Shown here: positions 52,004 through 60,833 of the stretch, in pieces
Layout: every line of letters begins with the position of its first letter
Position numbering within the stretch: the stretch's first letter is position 1
DNA from: Pseudomonas sp. SST3
GTDB taxonomy: Bacteria; Pseudomonadota; Gammaproteobacteria; Pseudomonadales; Pseudomonadaceae
Length of the DNA stretch: 64,000 nucleotides
Assembly (NCBI RefSeq): GCF_003325755.1
Contig: NZ_QORI02000016.1
Coordinates: 1-64,000, forward strand
Direction of reading: 5' to 3'
The notes under the pieces: generated by a model
What the model saw: the letters and a program-made list of their open reading frames with translations, nothing else
Told to the model about the DNA's origin: nothing
The model's database searches: none
Made by a program: the position numbers and the translations under genes

Positions 52004-52452
52004 CGCTTACGGTTTCACGTGAGTACGCCGTTGCTGAAATGTGAAACCGCACAAAACCGCCGACCTGCAGTTGCGATTGTGTGCCCTGCCGCGAAAGCAC
52101 GGATCCGTATTCGGGTGAAGCCGTAATAGCGCCAAAGCGTAAATCTGGCTTTGCGTGTTTCCGTAAAACCGCAGAACCGCTTCCGAGCTTCTGATCAAAA
52201 CCGGCATGGATACTTTGCGCAAAAGCATCAAAGAGGCGAGTTATAACCGAATCGGTTTGCGTATAGCGGCGACTGAGGAATAGCCGAACGCCTCTGTCCA
52301 TTCAGGTCGACGGGATCGGCCGAGCGAAGCTGATAGGAACGTGCAGCGAAGCGGAAAGAAACGACCAGCAAAGGCGAGCGCGTGTGCAACGCCCAAGTGA
52401 AGCCTACACAAGTGCCCCGCCGCAACGGGCGGGGCTAGTTGAGTTGAGTTGG

Positions 52453-52764
52453 TCAGGCCACTGACTTGCTGCGCGACCAGATCAGGTTGTGCGTACCGTC
52501 CTCCTCCTCGATCAGGCGGGCGTAGATCGGCGCCGGAAAAGAAGGGTCGTCAAGGGTCACGGATAGGTATGGCCGCTCTGCCTGGCTGACTTTCTTCCAG
52601 GCTGCGCCGATGTCGAAGCCGCTGGCCGCCTGGATGCGGTAGTCGGGTTCGTTCTCGCCGCCCCTGTCGTTGGGAATGAACCTGGCCTTGACGTCCAGCG
52701 TCAGGGTGCGAACAGTGCCGGTGAAGCCATCGTTCTGAGCGGTAAAGGTGCCGATGTTGGCCAT
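52453..52764 (-). CDS. DUF736 family protein
   Basis: This 103-aa protein begins MANIGTFTAQNDGFTGTVRT, with later DYRIQAASGFDIGAAWKKVS and IYARLIEEEDGTHNLIWSRS, matching DUF736, a common marker of conjugative elements with unknown function. ATG 52764 has an AAAGGAGC site; the longer open frame upstream is unsupported. It is the last gene on this side that clearly belongs to the conjugative element. Confidence 0.88.
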   Translation of the reverse strand: MANIGTFTAQNDGFTGTVRTLTLDVKARFIPNDRGGENEPDYRIQAASGFDIGAAWKKVSQAERPYLSVTLDDPSFPAPIYARLIEEEDGTHNLIWSRSKSVA

Positions 52765-53606
52765 GATGATTGCTCCTTTCGGGGTAACCAAGGTCGCGCC
52801 CATCGCGTCCTTGTTGTGATCCGGCAGGCGGAGGACGGGCTGGGCGCACCGCAACGCGGCCGCAACAGCGTGAAGGACCGGCAGGCGCACGGAATTTGCG
52901 GGCGAGGAATCCGCGTAGCGGAGGGGAAATTGTTTGCACCGAACGGTTGCTGCCCTGACGCCCGAGGCGCAGCCGCGCCACCGCCAGGATTCACGACGTG
53001 CCAAGGACGCAATGGGACGAACGTTCCCAAAGGAGCCGTGGCCGGCTCGGTCTCCCAGCGTGACGCTTCACCGGCTCGCGCCCTGACGGTGACAAGGGTC
53101 GGCAGGCCAGCGAAAAGCGAGAACGCGCCCCGCGCACCTGAGGCAGCGCCGGTGAGGCCGGGTAGGCAAAGACAATAGCGAGGCGGTGCGGTAGATCAGT
53201 GACCCTACTCGAGCTCGGAGCGCGCTTCCGCGAGCTTCGGGTACGGTACGCGCGATGACAACCTACCGCAGCGAGCCGGGTCGTAATACTGAAGACTCCT
53301 CCGGATGCAGCGCTCCATCATCGCCAATTGCTTTGGCAGTCAGATCGCTCCTGATGAATCGCGGCCGTGTGCCAAACAGATTGGCCGCTTTAATCAGGTC
53401 AGGAGCGGCGGCTGCGTCCATTCGCATGAGGGTCAACGAGCCGCTTCTGTTCAGCTCGAGACCCGGCCCGAGAGGACGGGTCGTTCAGTGCGGTTCAGGC
53501 GGAAATTTTGGTACAGCTCAAAAACACTTCCAAACGATAGCGCCGATAGGCAAAGCCGCGTCAGGCAGTAAACTGCGCGCCCATTTTGACTAGCACTCCA
53601 GCTCTC
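52765..53606. other. Intergenic region between DUF736 and the endonuclease gene
   Basis: Open frames exist but none has a ribosome site or recognisable content. This 840-bp stretch probably contains the present edge of the conjugative element, since recognisable element genes stop here. No attachment-site repeat could be identified by eye. Confidence 0.35.
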
Positions 53607-54560
53607 ATGAAACGCTTTTGTTCCGCACTGCTTGCCTCCCTCCTTCTTATCTCACACGCCTACGCCGATGCTCCGGCCACGTTTACCGCAGCCAAGGTCA
53701 TAGCCAAAACGAAGGTCTTCTTCGACCAGGCGGACGGCGATCAGGGCGAGCTCTATTGCGGATGTAAATGGGAATGGACCGGAAAGTCGGGCGGCAGGAT
53801 CGATGCAGCATCCTGCGGCTACGAAACTCGCGCGCAGCAAAACCGGGCCGGTCGCATTGAGTGGGAGCACATCGTGCCGGCCTGGGTCTTCGGCCACCAG
53901 CGCCAGTGCTGGCAGAACGGCGGCCGGAAAAATTGCATCGCCGATGATCCGGTATTCCGGGTAATGGAAGCGGACCTCTTCAACCTTTACCCGTCAGTTG
54001 GCGAGGTGAATGGCGACCGCAGCAACTACCAGTACGGCATGGTGACCGGCGTTTCTGCCCAGTACGGCGCGTGCACGACCCGCGTGGACTTCAAGGGGCG
54101 CACAGCCGAGCCGCGAGCTGACGTCAAAGGGCTGGTGGCGCGTTCCACCTTCTACATGTACGACCGGTACGGGCTCTCCATGTCCAGGCAGCAACAGCAG
54201 CTGCTTATGAGCTGGGATCGGCAATACCCGGTGTCAGCCTGGGAGAAAGAGTGGAACAGACGCACCGCCAAGGTGATGGGGCACCAGAACCCATTCGTGA
54301 CCGGCGACCGGTCATGGAGCTTGGGCCACAAACCTTCCCGCGAAGGAATCGTGAGCGCTATTCCTGTTCGAGCTGCGGCAGCTCCGGCATCGCAGTCTTC
54401 CACCAACGACGCCATCATCGGCAATCGGAACAGCAAGATCTATCACCTCGCCGAGCGATGCCCCAGCTATGACAGGGTATCTCCAAAGAACCAGGTGCTG
54501 TTCCGTTCAGAAGCCGAAGCTGCCGCCGCGGGCTATCGTAAGGCTGGAAATTGCCGATAA
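53607..54560 (+). CDS. Secreted endonuclease I with C-terminal Ada-like Cys domain
   Basis: This is a 317-aa exported DNase. A signal peptide (FCSALLASLLLISHAYADA) leads to an EndA/endonuclease I domain with the beta-beta-alpha metal motif RIEWEHIVPAWVFGHQ and ADLFNLYPSVGEVNGDRSNY. The last 45 or so residues (NRNSKIYHLAERCPSYDRVS to RKAGNCR) resemble the small Ada-type zinc-binding domain often attached to secreted nucleases. It degrades extracellular or periplasmic DNA. A TTG-started extension of 7 codons is possible but ATG 53607 is preferred. Confidence 0.88.
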   Translation: MKRFCSALLASLLLISHAYADAPATFTAAKVIAKTKVFFDQADGDQGELYCGCKWEWTGKSGGRIDAASCGYETRAQQNRAGRIEWEHIVPAWVFGHQRQCWQNGGRKNCIADDPVFRVMEADLFNLYPSVGEVNGDRSNYQYGMVTGVSAQYGACTTRVDFKGRTAEPRADVKGLVARSTFYMYDRYGLSMSRQQQQLLMSWDRQYPVSAWEKEWNRRTAKVMGHQNPFVTGDRSWSLGHKPSREGIVSAIPVRAAAAPASQSSTNDAIIGNRNSKIYHLAERCPSYDRVSPKNQVLFRSEAEAAAAGYRKAGNCR

Positions 54561-54692
54561 GTGAACGCTCGGCGTCCGGACGGTGGGCACCGGATTCTGG
54601 CGGCCGCTGGCGTATGTTCGGGCCAAGTAGCAGCGCTGTGTCGCTTCGGCCCGCAACTGCTTGGCCCATCAGAGGGGCCGGCTGCAGGGAGT

Positions 54693-55949
54693 CTACTGCA
54701 CGATCATCAGCTCATCCCAACGAGACGTATACCGCTTGCTCATCATCTCGCGCTTCATGGCCCATACAGGCGAGGCAGGAATGCGCCCAAGCCGCACAGC
54801 CCCCCTACCCTCGCGCGCATTGATGCGATCGACCACGTCCATCAGCCGATCGGCCCCTGGCCGAGGTGCTTGAGCGAACAGGTCAGCCGTGAGCTCACCG
54901 CGCTGGCGCAAATCCTGGAGCAGAACCTCCGCCTTGCTATAGGCATAGCCTGGACGAAAGATCGCCTCCAGGCCGCGAACTGCGGCAGCAGCCAGTATGC
55001 GGGTGTCATCGGTCGGGTATGGCAGCGGGCAGTCGATGGCATTGGCGTAGCGCGGCTGCTCGGGGTTGTGCATGCCGGTGCGAATGGCAACCTGCAACTC
55101 ACCGGCCAGGCTCTGCTGAGCCCTGAGCTTTTCAGCGGCCTTGGTCACGTAGGCGACCACTGCTTCGCGAATCGGGGCGATCTCGCGCAGACGCGAACCA
55201 AACATCTTGCTGCTGCAGATCACCTGCCGAGGCGGGGTCGCCTCCTCCAGCTCCAGGCAGGCAACCCCCCCGAGTTCGCGTGCGGTCTTCTCCAGCACGA
55301 CCGAGAACTGTCTGCGCAGCGACGCCGGGTCATACTGCGCAAGGTCCCAGGCTGTCCTGATACCGAGGAGCTCTAGCCGGGCCGTCAGCCGCCGGCCTAC
55401 GCCCCATACCTCGCCGACCTCGGTGATCCTGAGCAGCTTGTCCCGTCGTGCCGGGTCGCGCAGGTCGATGACGCCGCCGGATTTACCCCAGGTTTTCGCC
55501 GCCCAGTTGGCAAGTTTGGCCAGGGTCTTGGTCGGCCCAATGCCCACGCCGACGGGTATGCCCGTCCAACGCAGGACACGTTCGCGCGCCTTGTGACCGA
55601 GCGCGACCATGTCACCCGGAAGCCCCGTCAGGTCGGCGAAGGCTTCGTCGATGCTGTAAACCTCGATCCGGGGATACAGCCCTTCCAGGGTGGTCATGAC
55701 CCGGGCGCTCATTTGGCCGTAAAGCTCGTAGTTGCTTGAAAAACAGACCACACCCCACTCCTGCAGCCGATCGCGCCACTGGAAATACGGCGCGCCCATA
55801 GGAATGCCCAGGCGCTTGGCCTCCCGAGTCCGTGCGATCACGCAGCCGTCGTTATTGCTCAAAACCACCACCGGAAAACCTTCGAGCTCCGGACGGTACA
55901 CCCGCTCGCAGCTGCAGTAGAAAGCGTTGCAGTCGATCAGCGCGAACAT
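54693..55949 (-). CDS. umuC: DNA polymerase V catalytic subunit UmuC
   Basis: This 418-aa Y-family translesion polymerase has active-site motifs [17 protein letters not shown] with the catalytic Asp near residue 6, [20 protein letters not shown] and [16 protein letters not shown] with the SIDE motif. Helix-hairpin-helix and little-finger regions follow (LWGVGRRL-like [20 protein letters not shown]). The frame is complete. It overlaps umuD by 13 bp in the SOS-controlled operon. Confidence 0.94.
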   Translation of the reverse strand: MFALIDCNAFYCSCERVYRPELEGFPVVVLSNNDGCVIARTREAKRLGIPMGAPYFQWRDRLQEWGVVCFSSNYELYGQMSARVMTTLEGLYPRIEVYSIDEAFADLTGLPGDMVALGHKARERVLRWTGIPVGVGIGPTKTLAKLANWAAKTWGKSGGVIDLRDPARRDKLLRITEVGEVWGVGRRLTARLELLGIRTAWDLAQYDPASLRRQFSVVLEKTARELGGVACLELEEATPPRQVICSSKMFGSRLREIAPIREAVVAYVTKAAEKLRAQQSLAGELQVAIRTGMHNPEQPRYANAIDCPLPYPTDDTRILAAAAVRGLEAIFRPGYAYSKAEVLLQDLRQRGELTADLFAQAPRPGADRLMDVVDRINAREGRGAVRLGRIPASPVWAMKREMMSKRYTSRWDELMIVQ

Positions 55950-56362
55950 AGGCGGTGCAGGCTGTGGGTGGCCACGCCCCAGACGTGCAGCGACTCGGTT
56001 ACCGCGATGGGTCGATAATCGGGATGCTCTGGCTGCAGCCAGACCCCAGTTGGGGTGACCTCTAGTCGCTTGACCGTCATTCCGCCATCCACATAAGCGA
56101 CGACGACGTCACCCGAACGCGCTTCAAGGGCCCGATTGACCACAAGCACGTCACCATCATAGATGCCGGCGCCAGTCATGCTGGGGCCATCCACCCGAGC
56201 GAGGTAGACATGAGGCGTGCGTAGGTCTACCAGGTCGTCGATGGAGAGCGTCAGCTCTTCATAATCGGCCGCCGGCGAGGGAAAACCGGCCGGCAAGCGT
56301 GTGTCGATGTATTGGCAAAAACTACCGGAGGGGCCGAGCTGGCCAAGAATGAGGGCGCGCAT
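55937..56362 (-). CDS. umuD: Polymerase V accessory protein UmuD
   Basis: This 141-aa S24-type autoprotease is cleaved with RecA help to activate polymerase V. The cleavage site is Ala25-Gly26 in LPAGFPSP, the catalytic Ser is in [10 protein letters not shown] and the Lys in [15 protein letters not shown] 56362 is preferred: the frame is open to 56392, but that start would place the LexA site inside the gene. Expression is SOS-controlled through the perfect LexA box just upstream. Confidence 0.92.
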   Translation of the reverse strand: MRALILGQLGPSGSFCQYIDTRLPAGFPSPAADYEELTLSIDDLVDLRTPHVYLARVDGPSMTGAGIYDGDVLVVNRALEARSGDVVVAYVDGGMTVKRLEVTPTGVWLQPEHPDYRPIAVTESLHVWGVATHSLHRLCSR

Positions 56363-56380
56363 CGTACTGCTCTGCAATAA

Positions 56381-56396
56381 CTGTATGTACATACAG
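56381..56396. promoter_or_regulatory. LexA (SOS) box
   Basis: CTGTATGTACATACAG is a perfect 16-bp palindrome matching the CTGT-N8-ACAG LexA site. It lies 19 bp upstream of umuD and 67 bp upstream of the divergent SRAP gene, so it may control both. Confidence 0.9.
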
Positions 56397-56462
56397 TTAA
56401 CAGTTCGCCGCGATTGCGGTCAATGTGTAGAGGCATTTAGCCGATAGCAAGCCGAGGGATTC

Positions 56463-57158
56463 ATGTGCGGACGATTCACCCAGTACCGAACCGCAGTCGA
56501 GTATCTCGATGCCTTGAGGTATGACAAGCCCATCGAGGGCGGGATCGACCCAGAGCCGATCAACCGCTACAACGTTGCACCGCGCTCGCGGGTGATGATG
56601 TTTTTCGAGACGGACGCCGGCATGCGCCAGGCACGCCTGCCCTGGGGTTATCAGCCGTTCTGGTGCAAGGGCAAGCGGCAACCGGCGATCAACGCGCGCG
56701 TCGAGACAGCGGCGACGAGCCGATTCTTTCGCGATATCTGGGCGACGGGACGCACACTCGTGGTCGCCGATGGCTGGTACGAATGGGTCAAGGATCCGGT
56801 CGACCCGAAGAAAAAGCAGCCTTACTACATACGGCGCAAGGACGGCGAGCCGCTATGGTTCGCAGCCCTGGCCCAGTTGGACCGGAACGGGATGGCGGAG
56901 CGCGAGGGTGACGGGTTTGTGATCCTTACGGCAGACAGCGACCAGGGCATGGTCGATATCCATGACCGCAGGCCGATCGTACTTGAGGCCGACCTGGCTC
57001 GCGAATGGGTCGACCCGGACTTGCCCCTGCCACGCGCTGAGGCAATCGTGCGAGACCTCGCACTACCGGTCGAAGCGTTCGAGTGGTTCGCGGTCGACCG
57101 TGCGGTTGGCAATGTCCGCAACGAGGGACCGGGGCTGATCGAGGCGATGTCGACCTAG
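56463..57158 (+). CDS. SOS response-associated peptidase (SRAP/HMCES/YedK family)
   Basis: This 231-aa protein binds abasic sites in single-stranded DNA and forms a thiazolidine crosslink through Cys2. Markers are the N-terminal MCGRFTQY, the NRYNVAPRSRV loop and AINARVETAATSRFFRD. VVADGWYEWVKDPVD with the conserved Glu and a DIHDRRPIVL stretch in the usual HdRMPvil position also fit. It has a Cys immediately after Met, as needed. It is divergent from umuDC across a shared LexA box. Confidence 0.92.
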   Translation: MCGRFTQYRTAVEYLDALRYDKPIEGGIDPEPINRYNVAPRSRVMMFFETDAGMRQARLPWGYQPFWCKGKRQPAINARVETAATSRFFRDIWATGRTLVVADGWYEWVKDPVDPKKKQPYYIRRKDGEPLWFAALAQLDRNGMAEREGDGFVILTADSDQGMVDIHDRRPIVLEADLAREWVDPDLPLPRAEAIVRDLALPVEAFEWFAVDRAVGNVRNEGPGLIEAMST

Positions 57159-57192
57159 CCAGATCGCCCTGCTATTCGTAGCATGAGGAACA

Positions 57193-57210
57193 CCTCCCCC
57201 CGGAGGGAGG
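57193..57210. terminator. Hairpin between convergent SRAP and asparaginase genes
   Basis: CCTCCC pairs with GGGAGG across a 6-base loop, 34 bp after the SRAP stop and 25 bp after the asparaginase stop. There is no T run; it may act in both directions. Confidence 0.35.
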
Positions 57211-57235
57211 CGTTGGGTTATCGCCGTGCCTGGTG

Positions 57236-58288
57236 TCACATGGCGTCAAATGCTGCCTGCAGGTCTTCTTGCCCCGACGTCCCGCTTTGCAAAAGCAGCA
57301 TGAGAAGAATGCGCGCCTTTTGTGGGCTGAGATTCCCGGCCATGACAGCGCCCGCATCCGCAGTCGTTTTGCCACCGCCTTCGAAACCGTAGTTGGCCAT
57401 GACGCGACCGTTATAAACACGCGTCGAGATCACGACGGGCACCTGCTTTTCCAGGGCGTACTTAACGGCCTCGAACATCGGCTGATTCATGTTTCCCATG
57501 CCCAGGGCTTGCACTACTATTCCTTTCGCGCCCTGGTCGACAGCGCTGCGCAGCAGGCTGCCATCGGCCCCGCCGTACATGGCAACAATTTCTACTTTTG
57601 GCATCTCATCGGTCTGGATTTCGATGTGCTGTCGGCGCAGCGGCTCCCTCGCAAATATCACACGATCGGGATAGACCTCTCCCAGAAAGCCGTAGTCACC
57701 GGATTGAAAGGTTTCTACATTCGCTGTGTGGGTCTTGGTCACATGGCGCGCCGCATTGATCTGGTTGTTCATGGCCAGCAGAACCCCTTTGCCCTTCGCC
57801 TGCTCATCGACAGCTATACGCACTGCATTGAGCAGGTTGCGCGGGCCGTCGAAGTCAGAAGACGATGCGTTGCGCTGCGCTCCGATAACAACGACCGGCT
57901 TGTCGGATTCAACGGTCAGGTCAAGCCAGAATGCGGTTTCTTCGAGGGTATCGGTGCCGTGCGAGACGATTACGCCAGACACCTCTGAGCGCTGCAGCGC
58001 AGCGTTGACCGCTTTGGTGAGTTCGATCCAGCGCGGCGGATCCATGTAGTCCGAAGGCACATTCGACAGGTTGTCGACTTCAATCTTTGCGTATTCCCCT
58101 ACCTCCGGCACCGTCGCGAGCAAGTCATCACCCGAAATGGCAGGCACGGGCGCCTTTTTGACCGGGTCGATCTTCATGGCAATCGTTCCGCCAGTCGCAA
58201 TCAACTGAACCGTGGGCTTTTCCTGCGCGTAGGCGTTACCAAGCAGGGCTGCGCAGAGCCCGGCGATCAAAAATGAGCTCTTTCTCAT
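57236..58288 (-). CDS. ansB: Periplasmic L-asparaginase/glutaminase (type II)
   Basis: This is a 350-aa exported amidohydrolase. A signal peptide (SFLIAGLCAALLGNAYAQ) precedes the two catalytic Thr motifs, VQLIATGGTIAM and VIVSHGTDTLEETAFWLDLT. The N-terminal flexible loop and a C-terminal RVYNGRVM segment are as in the family. It degrades asparagine and probably glutamine outside the cytoplasm as a nitrogen source. The frame is complete. It is not obviously linked to the asparagine-synthetase-like enzyme at 26967. Confidence 0.93.
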   Translation of the reverse strand: MRKSSFLIAGLCAALLGNAYAQEKPTVQLIATGGTIAMKIDPVKKAPVPAISGDDLLATVPEVGEYAKIEVDNLSNVPSDYMDPPRWIELTKAVNAALQRSEVSGVIVSHGTDTLEETAFWLDLTVESDKPVVVIGAQRNASSSDFDGPRNLLNAVRIAVDEQAKGKGVLLAMNNQINAARHVTKTHTANVETFQSGDYGFLGEVYPDRVIFAREPLRRQHIEIQTDEMPKVEIVAMYGGADGSLLRSAVDQGAKGIVVQALGMGNMNQPMFEAVKYALEKQVPVVISTRVYNGRVMANYGFEGGGKTTADAGAVMAGNLSPQKARILLMLLLQSGTSGQEDLQAAFDAM

Positions 58289-58375
58289 GTCAGTTCCTTA
58301 CCATCATTCTTATGGGGGTAAGGAAACTGACAAGCGATCTTCTGTTTGGTTGTGGCTCTGCCAGCAGGCCACTAC

Positions 58376-59000
58376 CCCACGATGCCCCGGAAACTGGCTC
58401 GGTAGTCGGTCGGCTGGAAGTATAAGTGCTGGCTCAGGTCGCCGCTGTGGTTGAACAGAAGCGGGCAAGCGCTGCTGTTAGAACTAAGTGCCCATTGCGC
58501 TTCTGCTCGGCCAGCTTGCGGAGTGTTTCATGCTTAGGCACCGAGACAAGCACCGCCAGGTAGGTTTCACTTCTCCCAGGACGTTAACCGCTTGCTGGCA
58601 ATTCAGGAAATACGCTTGTACGAATTTCCGCAGCAGTAATTGGCAATTGCCCCGGGCTTGGCATGCCAAGTGCCGTACGGCGCTCACGTTCTGATGCTTG
58701 AACTCGACTGAGAACATATATGGCCATGGTGTAGGCGCCGCAGGGCCTGGTTGTGCTCGAATTTATTGTAGGGTAGGCCAGCTGCCTCGGCATGCAGCAT
58801 TTCGAAGGTGTGGCGCATCGTGGCCCCGGCTTCCAGTCCTCGCCAATACGAATGGTGGTGCCCCCATGGTTCGTCAGCCGGAATGAGAACTGCCTCGCCA
58901 ACGCAACAATTTTCGGCGCTCAGCGGGCCTGGTTTTGAGAACTGCTTGCCGAAAGCAACCAGTGGCCCCGCCGTTGATACGCTTGAATGGCCTATCAGCC
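58376..59000 (-). pseudogene. Decayed minus-strand coding sequence, unidentified
   Basis: No intact gene is present in 58289-59002, but coherent minus-strand pieces remain. One frame (about 59000-58750) reads PLSAENCCVGEAVLIPADEP, WGHHHSYWRGLEAGATMRHT, then FEMLHAEAAGLPYNKFEHNQ. Another reads AYFLNCQQAVNVLGEVKP and, after a shift, YLAVLVSVPKHETLRKLAEQ. A third ends NHSGDLSQHLYFQPTDYRAS. Codon use in these pieces looks coding. I do not recognise the family. Confidence 0.35.
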
Positions 59001-59002
59001 AC

Positions 59003-60469
59003 TCACCCTTTGGCTTTATTACAGCTGTCTAACAGAGCGTTATCGGTAGCCGCCATCGCCCTGGCGGCGCAGACGCCGTACAGTTTCATAACGATCCAAT
59101 TACGATTCAACTGCTTGTTAAGCGTGATTAGGTCAGGCAGGAGTTCAACCGGCTCACCGTAGCGATCGTAGCTGCGCTGCGCGAGTGTCAGTGCCCTTTC
59201 GGGCTCACGCTCCCGTAACACCTCCACCAGGAGCAAGTTGTCGCTGTAGAGCGCCCGCTCATCAGAAACGACGCTTTCGAGTTCAACGACCGCATCGCGC
59301 CCGAGGCCGTTCACACTCAACGCATTGATCAGTACGTGACGCGCAAAAGCTGCACTGGATGCAGGGCTTTGCCCAGCCTGACGCGCACGCGACAAAGCGT
59401 CTTTACGGTCCTGCTTCATTAGGGCAAGCGAGGAAACATGAGCTTTGTCTAACCCTTCGAAGAAACGACGAGCCTCAGAGGCGGCCACCACCCGTTTATA
59501 AGCGTCAACACGAAGGGACGGCCGCTCCACTTCAGCGTAATGCTGCTTGATATACCTGCGCAGTCCATCCATTCGAGTTGCTCCCGAATCATGGTGCCGG
59601 CTCCACTTCCCGATAAGCTTCTCAGCCTCATGTTCGAGTTTGTCTACCTGGCCGTCGATAGCCTTAGCTAGTGCGCTATTGTCGCTAGGCTTAAACAGCT
59701 GGAAATAGTCTTTTTTACGCGCCTCGCGTTGAGCCTTGGTCATATCGTCCCAAGTCCTGATACGGCTCAACAATTTATGCGCGCCGATATAAGAGTACCC
59801 TGCCCGGATTACGAGGTCGGCGCCCAATCGGTCAGCCTCGTCTTCCTGAGAACGTGTCAAACCAGGAATAAGCCCGATCTGAGACAGTCCAAGCCCAGCC
59901 TCGTTGATGGCAAGCATACGCAGCAGATCGCTCTCTACCGCATCAGCCTGTCGCCGGCCGATGTACAGCTTACCGGCGCTGTAGAGAAAACCGGAGGCGG
60001 TATCAAGCCAGTTAGTCTTGTGATGGTTCAAAAGAACATGCGCGTACTCGTGTGCGATTAACGCGGCTAACTCATCTTCGCTCTCGAGCGCACCTAGCAC
60101 TTTGTATGGGATATAAATCCCGCCGTCCTCATAGCTCGCTGCGCTGAACTCGGTATTCGGCGTGATGTATACCCGTCCCGCAGCAGGGGTTCCCGGTAAC
60201 GTGCGCTGCAGTTTTTTTAGGATTGAGTTTGTGTACTCGTCGATACGCGGATTGTCGGCTGTGCCTAACGCACGATGCTGCAGCAAAAAGCTATCAGTGG
60301 TTTGCAGACCCACCTGTTCCTTGTTAGCTGCCGTACCAGGGAAACGCGAGTCCAATAGCGTGATGGTTGGGTCATCGGCTGCCATGGCTATAGGCAATTT
60401 CGGCACGCTAACCTGCGCGCAGCCACCTATTACAGCCAGAGACAGCGCCGCACAAACAAGCCGCTTCAT
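59003..60469 (-). CDS. M48-family metallopeptidase lipoprotein (BepA-like)
   Basis: This is a 488-aa periplasmic zinc protease. A lipobox LAVIGGC (Cys17) is followed by the M48 domain with zinc motif HEYAH at residues 140-144 and the downstream Glu ligand in SQEDEADRLGADLV. A helical C-terminal half resembles TPR repeats (LVEVLREREPERALTLAQRS). BepA-type proteases degrade or help fold outer-membrane proteins. ATG 60469 follows GGAGGGG. It overlaps the upstream small gene by 4 bp and belongs to a three-gene unit with the CHASE2 protein. Confidence 0.88.
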   Translation of the reverse strand: MKRLVCAALSLAVIGGCAQVSVPKLPIAMAADDPTITLLDSRFPGTAANKEQVGLQTTDSFLLQHRALGTADNPRIDEYTNSILKKLQRTLPGTPAAGRVYITPNTEFSAASYEDGGIYIPYKVLGALESEDELAALIAHEYAHVLLNHHKTNWLDTASGFLYSAGKLYIGRRQADAVESDLLRMLAINEAGLGLSQIGLIPGLTRSQEDEADRLGADLVIRAGYSYIGAHKLLSRIRTWDDMTKAQREARKKDYFQLFKPSDNSALAKAIDGQVDKLEHEAEKLIGKWSRHHDSGATRMDGLRRYIKQHYAEVERPSLRVDAYKRVVAASEARRFFEGLDKAHVSSLALMKQDRKDALSRARQAGQSPASSAAFARHVLINALSVNGLGRDAVVELESVVSDERALYSDNLLLVEVLREREPERALTLAQRSYDRYGEPVELLPDLITLNKQLNRNWIVMKLYGVCAARAMAATDNALLDSCNKAKG

Positions 60470-60822
60470 GGGCACCCCTCCCCAGCTCCACGCGAGACGG
60501 CCGCTACGGAGTCCTGAAGCGTCGGCACACAGCCACTTTTCCCGATACTCGGCGGCGGGAATACTTCGACATCCATGCTGTCGAGCCAAAGTTCCTGCCC
60601 CTTAAGTGAAACCTTCAAGTAGCCCCTAGGGCTTTGCTCGAGCAGCACTAACGGTAACGATAACTCTTGGACCGAACGCTTGCCGGTTCGAACGTACAGC
60701 CCGTCTGCTTGACGTTCGTACACACTAACGGGGTCGACGTTTGCTTCGGTAACTTGCGAATCGGCAAGGCAGCTCAGCGGCAAGCCAGCAGTGAAGGCGA
60801 GACAAATGACAGATCGGATCAT
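60466..60822 (-). CDS. Hypothetical periplasmic protein
   Basis: This is a 118-aa protein with a signal peptide (VICLAFTAGLPLSCLA). The mature part has VSVYERQADGLYVRTGKRSV, then LVLLEQSPRGYLKVSLKGQE and LWLDSMDVEV. This alternating pattern resembles a small beta domain such as a bacterial SH3-like fold. I do not recognise the family. It overlaps the M48 gene by 4 bp and follows the CHASE2 gene after 11 bp, so the three proteins probably work together at the envelope. Confidence 0.6.
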   Translation of the reverse strand: MIRSVICLAFTAGLPLSCLADSQVTEANVDPVSVYERQADGLYVRTGKRSVQELSLPLVLLEQSPRGYLKVSLKGQELWLDSMDVEVFPPPSIGKSGCVPTLQDSVAAVSRGAGEGCP

Positions 60823-60833
60823 GGCGTTCTTCC

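Larger units (their letters stand above)
51766..52452. other. Long non-coding region with palindromes
   Basis: No gene is supported here; the frames present have unlikely composition. The stretch holds two hairpins near 51939 and 51983, and several short related words (GAAACCGC, AAAACCG, AGAACCGC) at about 52045-52205. This is the promoter side of the DUF6499/DUF2285 gene, so regulatory sites or an origin are possible. Confidence 0.4.

Noticed and set aside
53255..53593. 112-aa plus-strand frame before the endonuclease gene
   Set aside because: No ribosome site, no motif, and composition typical of chance frames in GC-rich DNA.
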